Below, piece by piece: positions 1-13,800 of a stretch of DNA of 64,000 nt. The notes beneath the pieces were generated by a model. It worked only from the letters and a program-made list of their open reading frames with translations. It made no database searches and was not told where the DNA came from. How positions within the stretch are numbered: position 1 is the stretch's first letter; every line of letters begins with the position of its first letter. Made by a program: the position numbers and the translations under genes. This DNA is from Delphinus delphis (Eukaryota; Chordata; Mammalia; Artiodactyla; Delphinidae): assembly GCF_949987515.2 (NCBI RefSeq), contig NC_082688.1:108107893-108171892 (forward strand), in the 5' to 3' direction.

Positions 1-780
1 GTTACTTTCCCTTAACCAAACATCTTACTTCAAGGCTTACTCTCTTGTGTTTCTCCCCTCTGCAGGTGTGCATAGGTTTTGCAGCCTATTCCTATGTTGT
101 TGACTCGGTAATAAGCAGTTTCTGGGCAACAGTACCCACAGGATGCTTCTTTCAGCTTTCTGCTTGCTCTCTTTCCTGTTCTTTCCTTAACGCATAGTGA
201 CCTATGTCAACTGCCAGAGAAAAGGTCATTTTAACCTGCCTTTCAGTGTTCTGTGACCTAAAATTCCTTCCCAGCGTGGTAAGCATTATCAAACCCAAGA
301 AATTTGATCTGGTCCTTCAAAATACCGAAATACTACAAATTAAGGCTAAGATTGGTGGGCCAAGTAGGGCATAGTGCTGGAGAAGCTGCAGCTGCAGCTT
401 CGGTCTGGTACTGATCAAAATAACTCTTTTCCATCTGTTCTTCAATCATTTCTTACAGCATCTTGGTCACTGAGGTGGATCGTATGAGAGAGGAAGACTG
501 GGTCTGGGAAAATTTAACACAACGCCTGGAAGACTGCATCGGAAGGTCAGTGGTGTTCTTTTATAAGTGAGTAAAATATCATTGTGATTTAAATTAATGA
601 CTGTCAGTTCTAAGAATCTCCTAGGTTTCTGACATCCCAAACCACAGAATTCCTCTGAGCCAATGAATGTAAAAACACTTCCTCCACTTTGGATTTCTCC
701 CTAAAAATATTTTCATTCATTACTTCATTCCCAAGCCATCAAATTTTAATCATTTCTTTCAAAGGAGATGGAAACTGTTC

Positions 781-1160
781 TGTCTTGTTATAATAGTCTG
801 CTCACGCTGCTACAACAAAATACCCTAGACGGGGTGGCTTAAACAATGGAAATTTATTCCCTCACAATTCTGGAGGCTGGGAAGTCCAAGATCAGGGTGC
901 CAGCATGGCCAGTTTCTAGTGAAAACTCTCCTTGGCTCACAGACAGCTGCCTTCTCTCTGTGTCCTCACGTGGCAGGGAGAGAGAGGAAACTCTCTGTGT
1001 CTCCTCTTAAAAAGGCACTAATTCCAGAATGAGGACCCCATCTTCATGATATCATTCCACCTTAATTACCTCCCAAAGGCCTTATCTCCAAATCCCATCA
1101 CACCGGAGGTTAGGGTTTCAACATATGAATTTTGGGGGACAAAACAATTCAGTCCATAGA
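781..1160 (-). mobile_element. ERVL-MaLR solo LTR (MST/MLT1-like)
   Basis: The reverse strand reads as a MaLR LTR. On the + strand it starts near TCTGCTCACGCTGCTACAAC, passes through TGGAGGCTGGGAAGTCCAAG and ends in ATGAATTTTGGGGGAC...AGTCCATAG, all hallmarks of this non-coding LTR family. No internal retroviral sequence is seen. Confidence 0.85.
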
Positions 1161-2280
1161 ACCCATCAAAACTCCGGATTTTAGTTTTGCCATTTTTATC
1201 TTCTCCACTATAAAAGGTGTTATACTAACATATTTTACGTATCTCAAACTATAAAATGCAAATCTAACCTAAAGTTTTCTGCACATTAATAAATGTCAAC
1301 TCTCTGGCCCGTTTTTTGTAGTAAGCATCTGGCCCTTTATTTTCAATAAAGACAATATGATCATATTTTCTGCAACTGCCTTTTTCTGAGTACATCAGTC
1401 AAGGTCTGGTCTGGAGAGAGAAATCTCACCAGTTATTTAAAGGGAAAATAGTTTCATATACAGAATTGCTAACTAGATATAAAGTCGTTAACTAGTTAAC
1501 AAAAGGGTAAAAAGGGAATTGGAAGGTAACCACTGGGGCAGTAACTGCAGGAAACAGCTTATACCCTTAGGGCTGGGGAAACAAGGAGAAAGGTTAAGAT
1601 TATTGAAATGTAGAGACTTATAGGAGGAGCCCCTGGAAGTGACAAACTCCTTAGGGAGAGGAGCTGGCTGCCAACTGATGGTGGTGCCCCTGAGCTTGGA
1701 GAAGGGCTCCTTGGAAGTTGGAGAAGCACCCCAACTTCTGCAGAGGCCACCTGCTCCCAGTGGGGCAATCAATAAGATGAGATGTGATGGAGCTGGTTCT
1801 GCAAGTTCTGGAAAAGCTGCAAATGGGATTCAGCTGCTGCTATGAGGAAGAACTGGTGCCTGTAGGCACCAGTGGTTAGGATGACACAGGAAAGGCAAGG
1901 GGACAAGAAGTAGAGGGTTGACTCCACACGGAAATTAGAAGGTAGTTGAGTTCTCTCCTGCACACAAAATAAATGAAAAGTCAAGACCACAAAGTTCTAG
2001 AACACCAGCCAAAGTCGACATGGTTTTGGCCCAGACTTCCACATGGAGAGTTACCAATCCACCATCATGGTCAATACAAATTTTCTTTTTAAAAAAACCA
2101 CTAGAAAAGATTCTCATTAAATATCTCATTTTGAGTGAGGCAGCTTCAGACTGAGTATTTCCAATGGCTTAGATTTTTATGTGCTGTAAACAGAAGTCAC
2201 TTAAAAGGCAGGATTATCAGAGAAATACAAGTAGAAATAACAAAGTACCATCTTCAAGTGTGAAATTATTAAAGTTTAAA
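1161..2280. other. Unassigned intergenic DNA
   Basis: The part from about 1390 to 2060 has moderate GC and small open frames on both strands, but no domain or splice logic; it may be an old unrecognised repeat. The flanks are AT-rich. The following 2280-2540 stretch vaguely recalls an old L1 3' region. Confidence 0.4.
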
Positions 2281-3163
2281 AAGCAGTACTCAGTCTTGTA
2301 GGGCTTGGCATTAATGGGACTCATATATTGCTGGTGGAATCTAGAAAATAATTATATACATATATTTAAAGAAGCTCAAAAATGTTCAAACCCTTTGATC
2401 TTCAATTCAGTCGGTGTAGGTATACATTCTAAGGCAACAATAATAACTGTATATATTGATTTATGGGTAAAGAAATTTCTTGATGTGCTTATTATAATAA
2501 AACCTGGGAACTATATAAGTGTTCAATGATAAAGATGTGATAAAGTATATGGTGTTACAACTATATGATAAGTTGTCTTCCACAATTAAAATATATTTGT
2601 TATAGCCTATATTATTATACACTAATGCTAATGTATAGTATTAAACTTAAAAGTAGGATAAACTGCATACACATAGTATGATCTCATTAGTAAATCAAAA
2701 TATACTCTTAAGAGTTTCTACTCTTAAAGTAGAAACTAGAAGAATAGGCATCAAAATTAAAAAAAAACTAGTATTGTTTTCTGAATTCTTGGTGATTTCA
2801 ATTTCCTTGTTATTTATTTTATGTTTTTTGTTTTTTAACAATAAGCTTTTACTATTTTTATATACTATCTATTTTGTGTTATTACAAATAACATTTGAAG
2901 TGACATTTTTATACTATTCAAGAATGGCTGTTTTGATTAGAGCTTGTATAAAAGACTTGGCTTACTATTTTTCATCCTGTAACAAAGGAAAATGATGAGA
3001 TACTCACATAAATATGGTAACATTAATAGAAAGGAGGATTTTCAAACATTAAAAAAAAGAGAGGGACAAGTAGCTTACATTCAATTGATATACCATTACA
3101 TTCGTTCTGTTAGTATCATAAGTGACAATACTTTCATTATTAAATTTCAAATATATTATGATG

Positions 3164-3479
3164 GGGCTTCCCTGGTGGCACATTGGTTAAGAATCCGCCT
3201 GCCAATGCAGGGGACATGGGTTTGAGCCCTGGTCCGGGAAGATCCCACATGCTGCGGAGTAAATAAGCCCGTGCGGAGCAAATAAGCCCGTGCGCCACAA
3301 CTACTGAAGCCCGCACACCTAGAGCCCGTGCTCTGCAACAAGAGAAGCCACCGCAATGAGAAGGCTGCGCACCACGACGAAGAGCAGCCCCCGCTCACCG
3401 CAACCAGAGAAAAGCCCACGCGCAGCAACAAAGACTCAACACAGCAAAAAATAAAATTAATAAAATTAAAACAAAACTA
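3164..3479 (+). mobile_element. CHR-type SINE, full length
   Basis: tRNA-derived head (GGGCTTCCCTGGTGGC...), a middle part rich in 'GAGCCCGTGC', and an A-rich tail. A perfect 13-bp target duplication ATATATTATGATG flanks it (3151-3163 and 3480-3492). A short internal duplication around AATAAGCCCGTGCG is private to this copy. Confidence 0.95.
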
Positions 3480-3654
3480 ATATATTATGATGAATGTTTT
3501 ACCTATCAGAAATTTGTTGTAAGACCTTTCTGCCACGCCTGGCATGTATTTTATTACATACGTACAACATATTTTCTTGTCTTACTCTCAGCTGAGCCTC
3601 CACAGTGGAGAACAAAGAATTTCAAGGGCCCATACAGTCTAAAGAGAAAGGAGG

Positions 3655-3910
3655 AGGGGGTGGGGAGGGAGGGGTTGGGAGTTTGGGGTTAGCAGATACA
3701 AACTATTGTCTATAGGCTGGATAAACAACAAAGTCCTACTGTAGAGCACAGGGAACTGTATTCAATATCCTGTGACAAATCGTAACGGAAAAGAATATGG
3801 AAAAGAATGTATATATGTGTGAATCACTTTATTGTACAGCAGAAATTAACACAACATTGTAAATCAACTATACTTCGATAAAAACTAATAATAATAAAAG
3901 CAGTACAACT
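3655..3910 (+). mobile_element. L1 3' end (whale/artiodactyl type)
   Basis: G-rich 3' UTR tract, 'GAGCACAGGGAACTGTATTC', 'CAGCAGAAATTAACACAACA' and a final ATAAAAAC: the standard 3' terminus of these L1s, truncated at its 5' side. Confidence 0.9.
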
Positions 3911-5689
3911 GACATATAAAAATAAATAAAGACAAGTTCCAGCATCTGTGCAAAACTTACTAATAAGATGCTAAGAAAGAAGTCCCATGACCCTTAACTT
4001 CTTAATTTGTTTTCTCAAATGTATGTAAAAGGAGGCTTGAACATTGAGAGATAGCAGACCATGGATTTCTTCAGGAGTTTCCAGCATGAGAGCACCTCAT
4101 GGATGACTTCCTTCCCACCCAAGCCCCCAACCCCCATGCTAAGTGAGAAGGATGAATTAGGGATGATCCTTTGACCTCAGGAAATTGAGGAATGCAGGTC
4201 TGGTACCTGACTCGTGTCTGGGGAGTCTAGAGGCACGAGGCTTACTAGAGCAAACTATGGCAACAAGCCCAGAGGTGGAGCCAGGTCTCCACTTCCAGAG
4301 CTGCAGGTCCTGTTTCATAGACCAGGTAGGGGCTGGATGAAAGTCTCTGAGCTTGTGTCACCCTAAAAAGGAGACACCCGAGAGCACTGTCTAGAATTAA
4401 GTGACCCAAGAGATGCAGTCAGTGTGGGGTGGCTGCCAGAAGCCAGGGACTGAAGCCAGCCTCCTAGGGAACCATCTGGGATACATATGACCCACCTCAG
4501 GAAGCTGATGGGGCTTCCCTATGGGGGAACTTCAAAGAACCCACGAGTCTGCTAATAAAATGATCAGCACTCGGAACCTGCCACACCAGAGGGTCCATGG
4601 CAAGATTACAACTGCACCAGGCAAGTAAGAATTCGTGCACCCTTTGATGCTCTCACACGTGACATCTGAAGAGTCAGAGGTCCCGAGGTGAGTGGAGCAG
4701 AAAGACGTAAAGGAAAAGATGGGGAAACAGTGCAAAAAAAATTCAGTATCCTCCTTCCTACCACAGATTTTTCTGCAGCAGGACTGAACTGGAGGAGGAG
4801 AGAAAATTTAAATACGATGACATCCTGATGGTTTGGGTTGGATTGTACTTTCTACCTGCTAAAAAAAAAAATGTTACTATTCATTAATTCCTAAAAGTGG
4901 CTGGAGAAGCTGTGGAATCTTCATCCAGGGATAGAAGGGAACGATTTGACAGATGAAGTCGAAAGGAGCATTTAGGGAGAAAGAACAAAGTTGCTTCATG
5001 TTCATACCTAATCAAACCCTGCCGATGTCATAAACTGGTTACCTAAGCACTGCCAACAACAAAACATTTCAAATTACGGAAATGACAGAAAAGAGGGAAA
5101 AGAAGCTGGTACTACAAAATGTTAGAGTTTTCTCCAAGAAACCACTTTTTTGGACAAAAACAGCAGGAAATGTTATCAAGGGAGCCCTATATTTTCAGAA
5201 AAGGTTGTACTCTGCTTTCAGAAATATTTGTTTACAATACTGCAAGTTTTTTGGATTTATCCTATAGAAATGTGATGGAAAATGAGGGTCAGCCATAAAA
5301 AAGCTAAGTTTCAGAGACAAATTACAACCTATTCACACAAAATGCACAACGTATACATCCGATTTAAATGGCCTAGGGAAATTTTATGTTGGATGACTGA
5401 AGAGACCCACCAGTGTTTCTTATTTTCATCTGTGGTTTGAAGAGTACCTAGATTATTTAATTGCAGGAAAATTTATTAAGCCAGGAGTACAGAATATCAA
5501 GGAACTGAAGGTTTTCTCCAGTTCTTCAGAGAAGACTGAGGGGTTCTTGTAACTCCTGAATGTCGAGAAGGAGGGAGGCTGGGACTCCAAGTACCCCAAC
5601 TTTGGAAAAAGTCAGCAAACCAGGACTCTCAAAAGCAGCGAGGGAGCCTGTGTCTCTGAAGGAATTCAAGCCTGGGGTCTCTGTCCCTT
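3911..5689. other. Unassigned intergenic DNA
   Basis: No repeat family, RNA gene or coding exon recognised. The short ORFs at 4532-4735 (reverse) and 5082-5267 (forward) show no protein-like pattern. Confidence 0.4.
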
Positions 5690-5960
5690 TAAATGGAAGG
5701 AGAATGGGGGAGAGGGGTGGGGGAGGGGTGAAATAGGTGATGGGAATTCAAAGGTACAAAGGGCCCGTTTTAAAATAAGTAAGTCGTAAGGATGTAACAT
5801 ACAGCACAGGGAATATAGTCAGTGTTTTATAATAACTTTGCCTGCTGTGTAATCTATAAAAATATCAAATCTCTACGCTGTATACCTGAAACTAATAGAA
5901 CATCAACTATACTTGAATGAATGAATGAGGGAATAAATAAATAATAAATAAATAAATGGA
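5690..5960 (+). mobile_element. L1 3' end, older type
   Basis: G-rich tract, 'ACAGCACAGGGAATATAGTC', 'GTATACCTGAAACTAATAGA' and a tail that is now (AATA)n and (GAAT)n. Confidence 0.85.
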
Positions 5961-6079
5961 AGAAGAAAAGGTCTGTATTTGACTGTGAGACGTGAAGCGG
6001 ACCCATGAGATGAATGACCCCTAACCAGCGTGGTGGTAATAGTCACAGTGGTGGTGGTCGGCGTTGCTAGTCATCAACA

Positions 6080-6255
6080 CTGTTGAGCCATGCGCTAGAG
6101 ACCACGTAAACCTCATCTCAGTCCTCACCCCAGTCCTACGAGATAGGTATTATTGCCTCTATTTGGCACGTTAGGAAACCAAGTCTTAGGCAAAGTAACT
6201 GAATCAAATTTTCCAACAGTAAGGGACGGATCTTGCATTTAAGCCTGTTTTTTTC
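6080..6255 (-). mobile_element. MIR SINE
   Basis: 'CCTCATCTCAGTCCTCACCC', 'ACGAGATAGGTATTATTGCC', 'AGGCAAAGTAACTGAATC': complement of the MIR core. Confidence 0.75.
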
Positions 6256-6824
6256 TCGCACCGCAATCCAAACTCTTTATCCATCCTCTGCACTGGTCAT
6301 TACTGCATTTGTTTAACTCATTCAACAAGCACGTATTTATTATGTATCTAGAACTTCTTTGTTTCTGTCGTAGTGAGGAAGCAAAAGGAGAATACTTGGG
6401 GGAAATGAAAGTTAAGTTCTGTCCGTTCTGCACGAGAAAGATTCACAAGAAGAACTGGGAAGGAACATGCTGCTCTCCGCTGACACTACCCTCCTCATGG
6501 CTTGGGTTGTGCTCTCTCTTCTCTCTCTTCTGCCTCCATATCCCTAGTGTGCCCTTATCTGCCAGGTGATCGATCTTTCCACAACACCTCCCATCCTTTT
6601 ATTCAGCTGCAGTTTGCTTATGGTTCATGCATGGGATTCAAGAAATATATACCAAGATTACCATTAGAAGGTATTCCCCTAGGAAACGAATGTTTAAGCA
6701 GCTATGGATGTGCTGGTGTTGTTATGCACAGAATTGATACATTTTGGGGACTTTGATCAACTAACTTAGGGAGGACCGGCTAAGCGGTGAGTGTCAGGGT
6801 AGGAATGGAAGAAGGATGAAGGGC

Positions 6825-7035
6825 AGGCACTAGCATTGTTTGAAAGTCTGCTGTATTCAAAGCAAAGTGATAAGTGCCTTATACTTTATATAATCGAGCC
6901 ATAACTCCATGCTCTATATCTGAATATCGTCTTTAACACCAGAGTCAAAGAGGCTCATAGGACAACTTGCTTAAGTTCACACAGCTAGTAAGTCTGGGAA
7001 CCTGGGTACAAAGGCAAATCTGTCTGATCCTTCTC
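6825..7035 (-). mobile_element. MIR SINE
   Basis: 'GATAAGTGCCTTATACTTTA', 'AACTTGCTTAAGTTCACACA', 'GCTAGTAAGTCTGGGAACCT' match antisense MIR. Confidence 0.78.
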
Positions 7036-8204
7036 TCCACTACATGAAAAATAGCATGTGTTTCAAAGGACTTGTACTCAAGTTTATAGCAGGAAGGCCA
7101 AGAAAGAGTTGCGGAGAAGATATAAAGCTAAGCGTTGTTCTTAAGTTAAAAAATAATAGTAAAATCTGGGGAGTTTTAGGAAGAGCCAACAGAAGACTAG
7201 GAATCTGTCTCCAACCCGACAAGAGGCCAAGACCACATCCCAGGAGCAATGACACATGATACGCTTAGTATGATCATCAATATCATCATCATTATCATGA
7301 CTATTAGAGCTTCTGATAATGATACATGGCTGAGTCTCAGTGGTAACTTCTTTCTTTCCTGTTCTGAGATAAAGGGACCCCATAGTTAATAGCTTGGTAG
7401 TAATGTTCCTTCTCTCTACTATGATGCTTTTAGTTTTACTGCATCCTAGAAAGGCGGCGTCCCAGGGCACAGGATGGAGGAAGGGTGTGGGTATTGATTC
7501 GGATTATCCTAAGTGCTAACAAGCATGAAACATAAGCCAAGGCAAAGAGGAAACATTTAAACTTTAAAGCAAAGCCAGATCCCGGCCAACTGCTAAGAAT
7601 TCAGACAAAAGACACGAGCTGGAGAGAGCACACCAGAGAGAGAACGTTTAAAATAGAGTGAAGGAGACAGATTTACAGTACGATGACCTGACCCTGCGGA
7701 ACAGTGATTTTGCACAAGCTGACACGTGCATCTGGGAGTGTTTGCCCGGAACAGCCACATTTGCTTCTCCTCCCCCAGCTGGGATGGGAAGAATGCAGAG
7801 ACACCTGACCCGAGCAGAGGCTCAGGAGCTCTCCAGCGGGTCACCTCAAAGACATCGTCACTATTCACCAGGTAAATCAGTTGTCACGTGTATCACAAAT
7901 AATTTTCTATCACTGAAAACAAAGGACTAACTTTGTGGATGATTTCGTTTAAAACAAACAAACAAACAAAACCCCCAAAACCTTTTTACTGACATAATAA
8001 TCTGCACAAAGAAATGTGCACAGATCAAAAGGCTGTACACAGTGATTAAAATACTGCCTACTCAGTCAAAATGGAAGAGGGGGGCAAAGAGTCAGTAATC
8101 AAGGCAATTATCATCTTAATGCAAAAAAATCCAGGATAAACAAAATATCCAAACATAAAAAAAAGGCCGTACAGCGTGGCGGTTTTCCAAAATCAACACA
8201 CCCA
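7036..8204. other. Unassigned intergenic DNA with a GC-rich core
   Basis: The segment 7680-7870 is richer in G and C than its surroundings and ends at a donor-like CCAG|GTAAAT. An (AAAC)n run lies at about 7952-7972. No gene is recognised. Confidence 0.4.
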
Positions 8205-9405
8205 TGTAACCGACATTCAAATCAAGAAATGGAACGTTTCCAAGTCCGCTGCCTCCTCTTGGATGATGACCTTGATCTCTCACCCTGAGATTCATTCTGC
8301 TTGTCTTTGAACTTTAATAAATGGAGCCATCTAAAACGTAGTAGGTTGTCTGGCTCTTTTTTTATTCAATATTGTACCTCACAGGGTTATCAAAGTGTGG
8401 AGTACAGCAATCATTTGTTCTTCCTTATTTGATATTCCGTGTATCATTATACCATAATTTGTTTGTCCGTTACTGTATTAATAGACATCTATTTTGTTTT
8501 GCTTTTTGAAAATAGTTTTGATATAAAGAATGGTGTGGTGAACATTTATGTACATATCTTTTGGTGTATTCCTTAGGAATTGCTGAGTCCTAAGACTTAC
8601 TATCTTTGGATTTAATAAATATTCCTAAAGAGCTCCCCCAAGGGGTTTGGTACCAACTGCTACTCCACACAGTGGTGTTTGAATGTTCCAGAGGTTCCAC
8701 ATTGCCACCAACTCTTGATAACGCTAATCATTTCTATTTTAGCCTTTCTTCTTACTGTTACCAGATAAAGTATAGGACTTCCACTTACATTTGAAATATT
8801 TGGGACATACTTATATCAAAAATATTATTCACTTTATCTGAAATTCACCTATATCTGGGAATTCTATATTTTATTTGCTAAACTTGGCAACTCTATCCTG
8901 GTGCGTGTGTAGTGCTATCTCACTGTGGTTTTCATCTGCATTTCCCTGGTGGTTGATAGGTTGATCATTTTTTCATAAGTATTTTGGCTGTTTGGATAAC
9001 CTCTTTTGTGATGCTCCCATTCAAGTCTTTTGCCCACTTCCTGTTAGGGGTTCAGCTTTTTCTTATTGATTTCTAGGAGTTCTTTCAATATCCTCTCTTT
9101 GTATTCTTTGTCAGATAAATAAGTTTCAGATCTTTTCTACCAGTCTGTCTGCAGTGTATCCAATCTCATAAAGGTGTCCTTAAGTCTTTAATTTTAATAT
9201 AGTTCCAATTTCTCAATATTTTTCTTTACACACAGTGGATTTTATGTCTCGTTTAAGAAATCTTTTCCTCTTCCAAGAATATGACGAAATTGTTTTATAT
9301 TTTCTTCCAGAAGCTTTATTGTGTTGCCTTTTATATTTAGATCAACAATCCATCTGAAATTAGTTTTGTGTTTGATAGGAGGTAGGTAGTCATTATTTTC
9401 CCCCA
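8205..9405 (-). mobile_element. Ancient L1 3' region, antisense
   Basis: Follows the order of an antisense mammalian L1 3' region: 'CTTTAATAAATGGA', 'GGAACATT'-like part, 'CATTGCCACCAACTCTTG', 'TCATCTGCATTTCCCTGGTG', 'CAAGTCTTTTGCCCAC', 'TAGGAGTTCTTTCAATAT'. Many stops and indels; no coding capacity. Confidence 0.75.
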
Positions 9406-10559
9406 AACAGATAAATTATTTAGTTTAAGACACAAATTTTAATACAGTAAATTTATTAATAATATTACTCACAATCATTTGCATTCAGATATGCTTTTCA
9501 GGGTGAGAGAGAAAGGGGTAAAGTTCCTGCTATTTGTAGCATAGTGCAAATAACTCTAGGTTTGCACAATGGAGTGTTTTGTACATGTCTATTTGATTAA
9601 TTATGCGTTGGGACAAATGGCGTTTAAATGGTACGTGATTCTTCATTGTTGCATGCTAAGGGAACTTCAAACAAAAGTACTAGGGAAAATTTTCTCATAT
9701 TCTCTTTAAAATTAATCAGATGCTGGCTGGCTGTTTACAAAGACTTTTATGTCCAAAGCATCTTCATTTTATTAAGTCCTGAAAATTTTCAACGTCTAGA
9801 GATAACTCTCCATTCTAGAAGTTATATACAGAAGTCGTTTCACGTTAGACAGTTATAGGATAAACTTAAGAATAGTGTATTAAGCTCCTCTTATTCCAAA
9901 GACAAAACTAAAGTGACAGTAAAGTACCAAACGGGGCATTAATCCACAAGGCTAAAGAAAAATGAAAGAAGAAATAATAGAGGATGAGATTTGAAAAAAT
10001 ATTTATGAAATTAAAAGTAGACAGAGATTGGTCACTGATATGGGAAAAATGAGGAAGCTATGACATAAGAACTAATGAATTTGCCCCGCAGACAAGCTAA
10101 AGATGAGTACTCATGGCAGCAGGTATTAGGGCAGGGGTGTGGCATGGATCTGAAGGTGGGAAAAAATATATATCGATTAAACAAAGGACAATCAGAGAAA
10201 AGAAAGGGCCCTTGGGAATTAAAAATATAATGAAATACAAGTTTAATAGAAGAATAGAGGTACAGTTACAGGGAAATTTTATGAAAGGCATAAACAGACA
10301 AACAGAAGGAAAATAGGAGAGAAAAAATAAAAGTAGAGTATCAGTCTAAGAGGTACAGTGTCTACCTAAAAGGAGCTCCAGAAACAGAGGGCAGCTAAGA
10401 CAGCAGGGGAAAATAATAAAATGATTAATATCAGAATATTCCCATCACGCGTGTCCAGATTGAAACCCATCAGTCGCAACACATCCACTCCAAGACTTTT
10501 CACTGGGACAGCTTAAAACACCACAGATCAAAAGAGGATTCTAATAGTTTGAGGAAAGT
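9406..10559. other. Unassigned AT-rich intergenic DNA
   Basis: No element recognised; purine-rich between 10,100 and 10,440. Confidence 0.4.
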
Positions 10560-10840
10560 ACAGATTGAGAAACTACTCAAATAGAATAGAAGAAGTATTT
10601 GAACAGCCACTGATTGTTTGACCATTAACACTGGATGCTGGAAGACAGTAAAGCAGAATATTCATCATTCCAGGGGATAATGATTTTCGACTACAATTGT
10701 ACCCTCAGCTAAACTATAAATCAGTGTGAGGATACAATAAAGATAATTTTAGATAAAGAAAGCTTAAAAAATTGGAAACACTTAGACAATATATTTCAGC
10801 AAAATAAACGAGTAAATCAAGAACGAGGAAAACGTGAGAT
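10560..10840 (+). mobile_element. Possible ancient L1 internal fragment
   Basis: 'CTGGATGCTGGAAGACAGTA' followed by 'CCTCAGCTAAACTATAAATC' and 'ACAATAAAGATAATTTTAGA' recalls a conserved stretch inside old L1 elements. The match is from memory and degenerate. Confidence 0.45.
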
Positions 10841-13800
10841 TAAAACAAAAGGAGATTCAAAACAGGAAAATGTTTGAACTTTTTGCAAATTTATTGATAG
10901 GTGTTTGATATATCAGGTGGAACATTTGGGAAAATATTAGAGATTGTTCTGTTGACAACTAAGCACCAGGAAAAGTGAGGCAATTTAAGTCCAAGACACA
11001 CAAAGTGTTGTATGAAAATGAAAAATTAACGTCAAGGGTTATATAACAGATCTAAATCCCTAATATCATGAAGAAGTCAGTGTCTGTCTATCTGTCTGTC
11101 TCTTTCTCCCTTAACAGTAGTAGTATAATATGTATGAATAAAGAAGAAAATGTTTTAAAAATAGCTAAAAGATTTGACAACACATTCCTCTGAGGAATGG
11201 GCTTGAGTGCAGAGAATACTGGGGCAAGAAACCGTTTATAATCAGTACTTTCTCGATTTTTTAATTTGTGCACGTGTCACTTTGACTAAAACAGATGACG
11301 TTAACGTAAAAAAGAAAATCCTAGCAATTATCTAAACTTATAAGGCATTTCTTGCAAAAAATTTAAACCTAAACGTAATCTTACCTTTTACCTTCTCCTT
11401 AGATTCCATTGCACCACGCTAGATCTTATTCACCTGGATTAAACAGAATGTTTTTCTAGATTTTAAATGAAATATTGGGGGGGGAGGTCTTGTCTATGCT
11501 CCTATATTATTGATAAAATAATATCTACATTTAACAGTTCCTCAAAATGCATTTAGAATTGACTAGGAGTATAAGGGAAGATAGAAGAGTTTGTGAAGAT
11601 ATTCCCGATCTCAACAGTTTCCATCTCCGCCCCATCGTCTTGTTTTAAATGCACAGTGGCATGTGTGAATGCAAATGACTGTATCTATTTTAGGAGAGAT
11701 ATACTGAACAGTAATAGTATCTGAAATGTTCAAGGGGATGGGGACTTTATTTATCATGAAATAGTTAAATCTTTTTTACCTAAATGCCTCAAAAAAGGAA
11801 AAATAAATGGTTTCTTGAGATCAAAACATGAAACCAAGGCAGAAAATAGTTTCTACCCTTTGCCTTGAATAAGGTGGCAAAAACACTTTCTCCAAGGTTT
11901 CCTCAGTTATTTTAAAGTTCTTTTAATTATTCTTCAAAGTATATTTGAAAAAAAATTTTTTTCTTAAAAAATGTTTTGATCTTGGAAAAACATAAAGGCA
12001 ATATAAATCAAACAGTTGCTATTCAGTGTCAAGTAGCAGTGGCCTGGGGAGCTATTTTCACTTATCATTGGCTCCCACTTACAGTGGTTGACTTGGCTTG
12101 GTTTCTAGAATTCCTTGGATTTATGTGGAGGCGCCACAAATCTCTTTCCATTAATTGAGCCCTACCCTTGAACTCTGGAGCAAGATGTCGCCTGTGGCCT
12201 ATTCAGTTAGCTACAACTCAATAGGGCTGAGGCCGGTAAAAACTCTACCAGGAGAGAAAACGTGAAGATATGATCAAATTTATAACAGATCTCCAAAAGT
12301 ACGGCAATCCCTGGTTCTACCCGAAGACAGGGACTCCTCAAATAGAAGTTAGAACACAGAGCTACCCATTTACTGCAGGGCGTTCTCTGCCTGACATATC
12401 TCAACCTTCGACCTGGCTTCCCTTTGACCTGAAATGCCCATTGCATTCTTAGTTTTAGGGATGCCGGACGTGTGGATGTCTGAACAAAAGCTGGCATCTC
12501 TTTCTTATTACAGAGGAATCTGATCATCTCAACCTCCCCTGGACTTATCTCTTGAGTCTCTCTTCTTTCCCCTGACCAAACCCCGCTGTCCCATCTGCCC
12601 TCCACAGACACATCATCCAAAGTGTCTGAGAACCCACATTGGCTCCAAACATTGTCTGCAGATGCATAAAAAGTAGCTTTTACACATTTTTATACATGCA
12701 TATAACTACTTTGTGTATGAGGATTCATAAAATATTGATTCATTTAAAATGGTTTTTGGATTCATAGTAAAAAAAAATTGTCAGATTTGGATTTTTTTAG
12801 GCAGTTGACTCTGAAGTGTTTTGCATACGTCAAAAAGATTCTGAAACTTACATTACTACTATGTTCAGACTGTCTCACCCTAACAATAATACATCCGTTT
12901 CAATACAATGAGGGAAAGTTTGAATGTAACATTTGAAGTATGCACTCAAGGGAAAAAGGCTGATTTATTATTTCCAATGGTTGTTTTAGTCTCAGGTAGA
13001 ATTTTATTTGATCTGTGTTTTAGTCTGTCTCACTTAGTTGAAAGTCTCTACAAATATCATATTACTCTGATTATGAACCCACTCTAACCTGAGCAACCGG
13101 GTTTGACTTTCCTCCAAAACACCATGAGAGAAAAAAACTTAACTGCTCATTACGTTTACACACGTGTTTGTTTGTTTCTTACAAAGGGGCACAAGAATTC
13201 AAGGAATAAGTGAGGCCACCTTCCCACGCTTGCTTAGATCATAGTGAAAGAGGGAGTAACCTGAACAGTGAGTGGATGTTGCCCCCCTACAGAGAAAAGC
13301 CCAAGAAAGAAACGCAACTGAGTTATTTATACAGAGAGAGCTAACGGCCAGAGGCAATGTCATAGAAGACCATCAAAACTGTTTAATTGACATGATGGTG
13401 TGAAAAAGACAGCGTAGGTGGCAGTGTTGAGCATGGTCGTACATTAGTGATAAGGAATAAATAAAGAGGTAATTAATTTAAGGTACTAAGTGTTTAAGGG
13501 AGTTTATACCTGAGCGTAATAAAAATAGCAACAGTAACAGTAACAGCAAAAGAGAAACAAGGATCTCTTTTCGTATAGTTAAATGATGATACCAGAGAAT
13601 ATGCCAAAAAGAAATGAAACTGTAGAAAATACGAATAACATCAGAATCAGGTACAGGGTTAGGGTTAAACTTGCTCGCCAGAGTCCAACGTCAACAAAGC
13701 TAACATGTATTTTGTAATGCTAAAAAGAGATAAATTTAAGTCAAACAAAAATAAATAATATTTATACAGCGTGCATGATATTCCACAAATATGGAGACTT

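Noticed and set aside
3649..3690. G-rich tract at 3.65 kb as a stand-alone regulatory G-quadruplex
   Set aside because: It is the normal G-rich part of an L1 3' UTR, seen again at 5.7 and 60.3 kb.
13646..13672. Telomere-like GGGTTAGGGTTA
   Set aside because: Only two units; far too short for an interstitial telomere tract.
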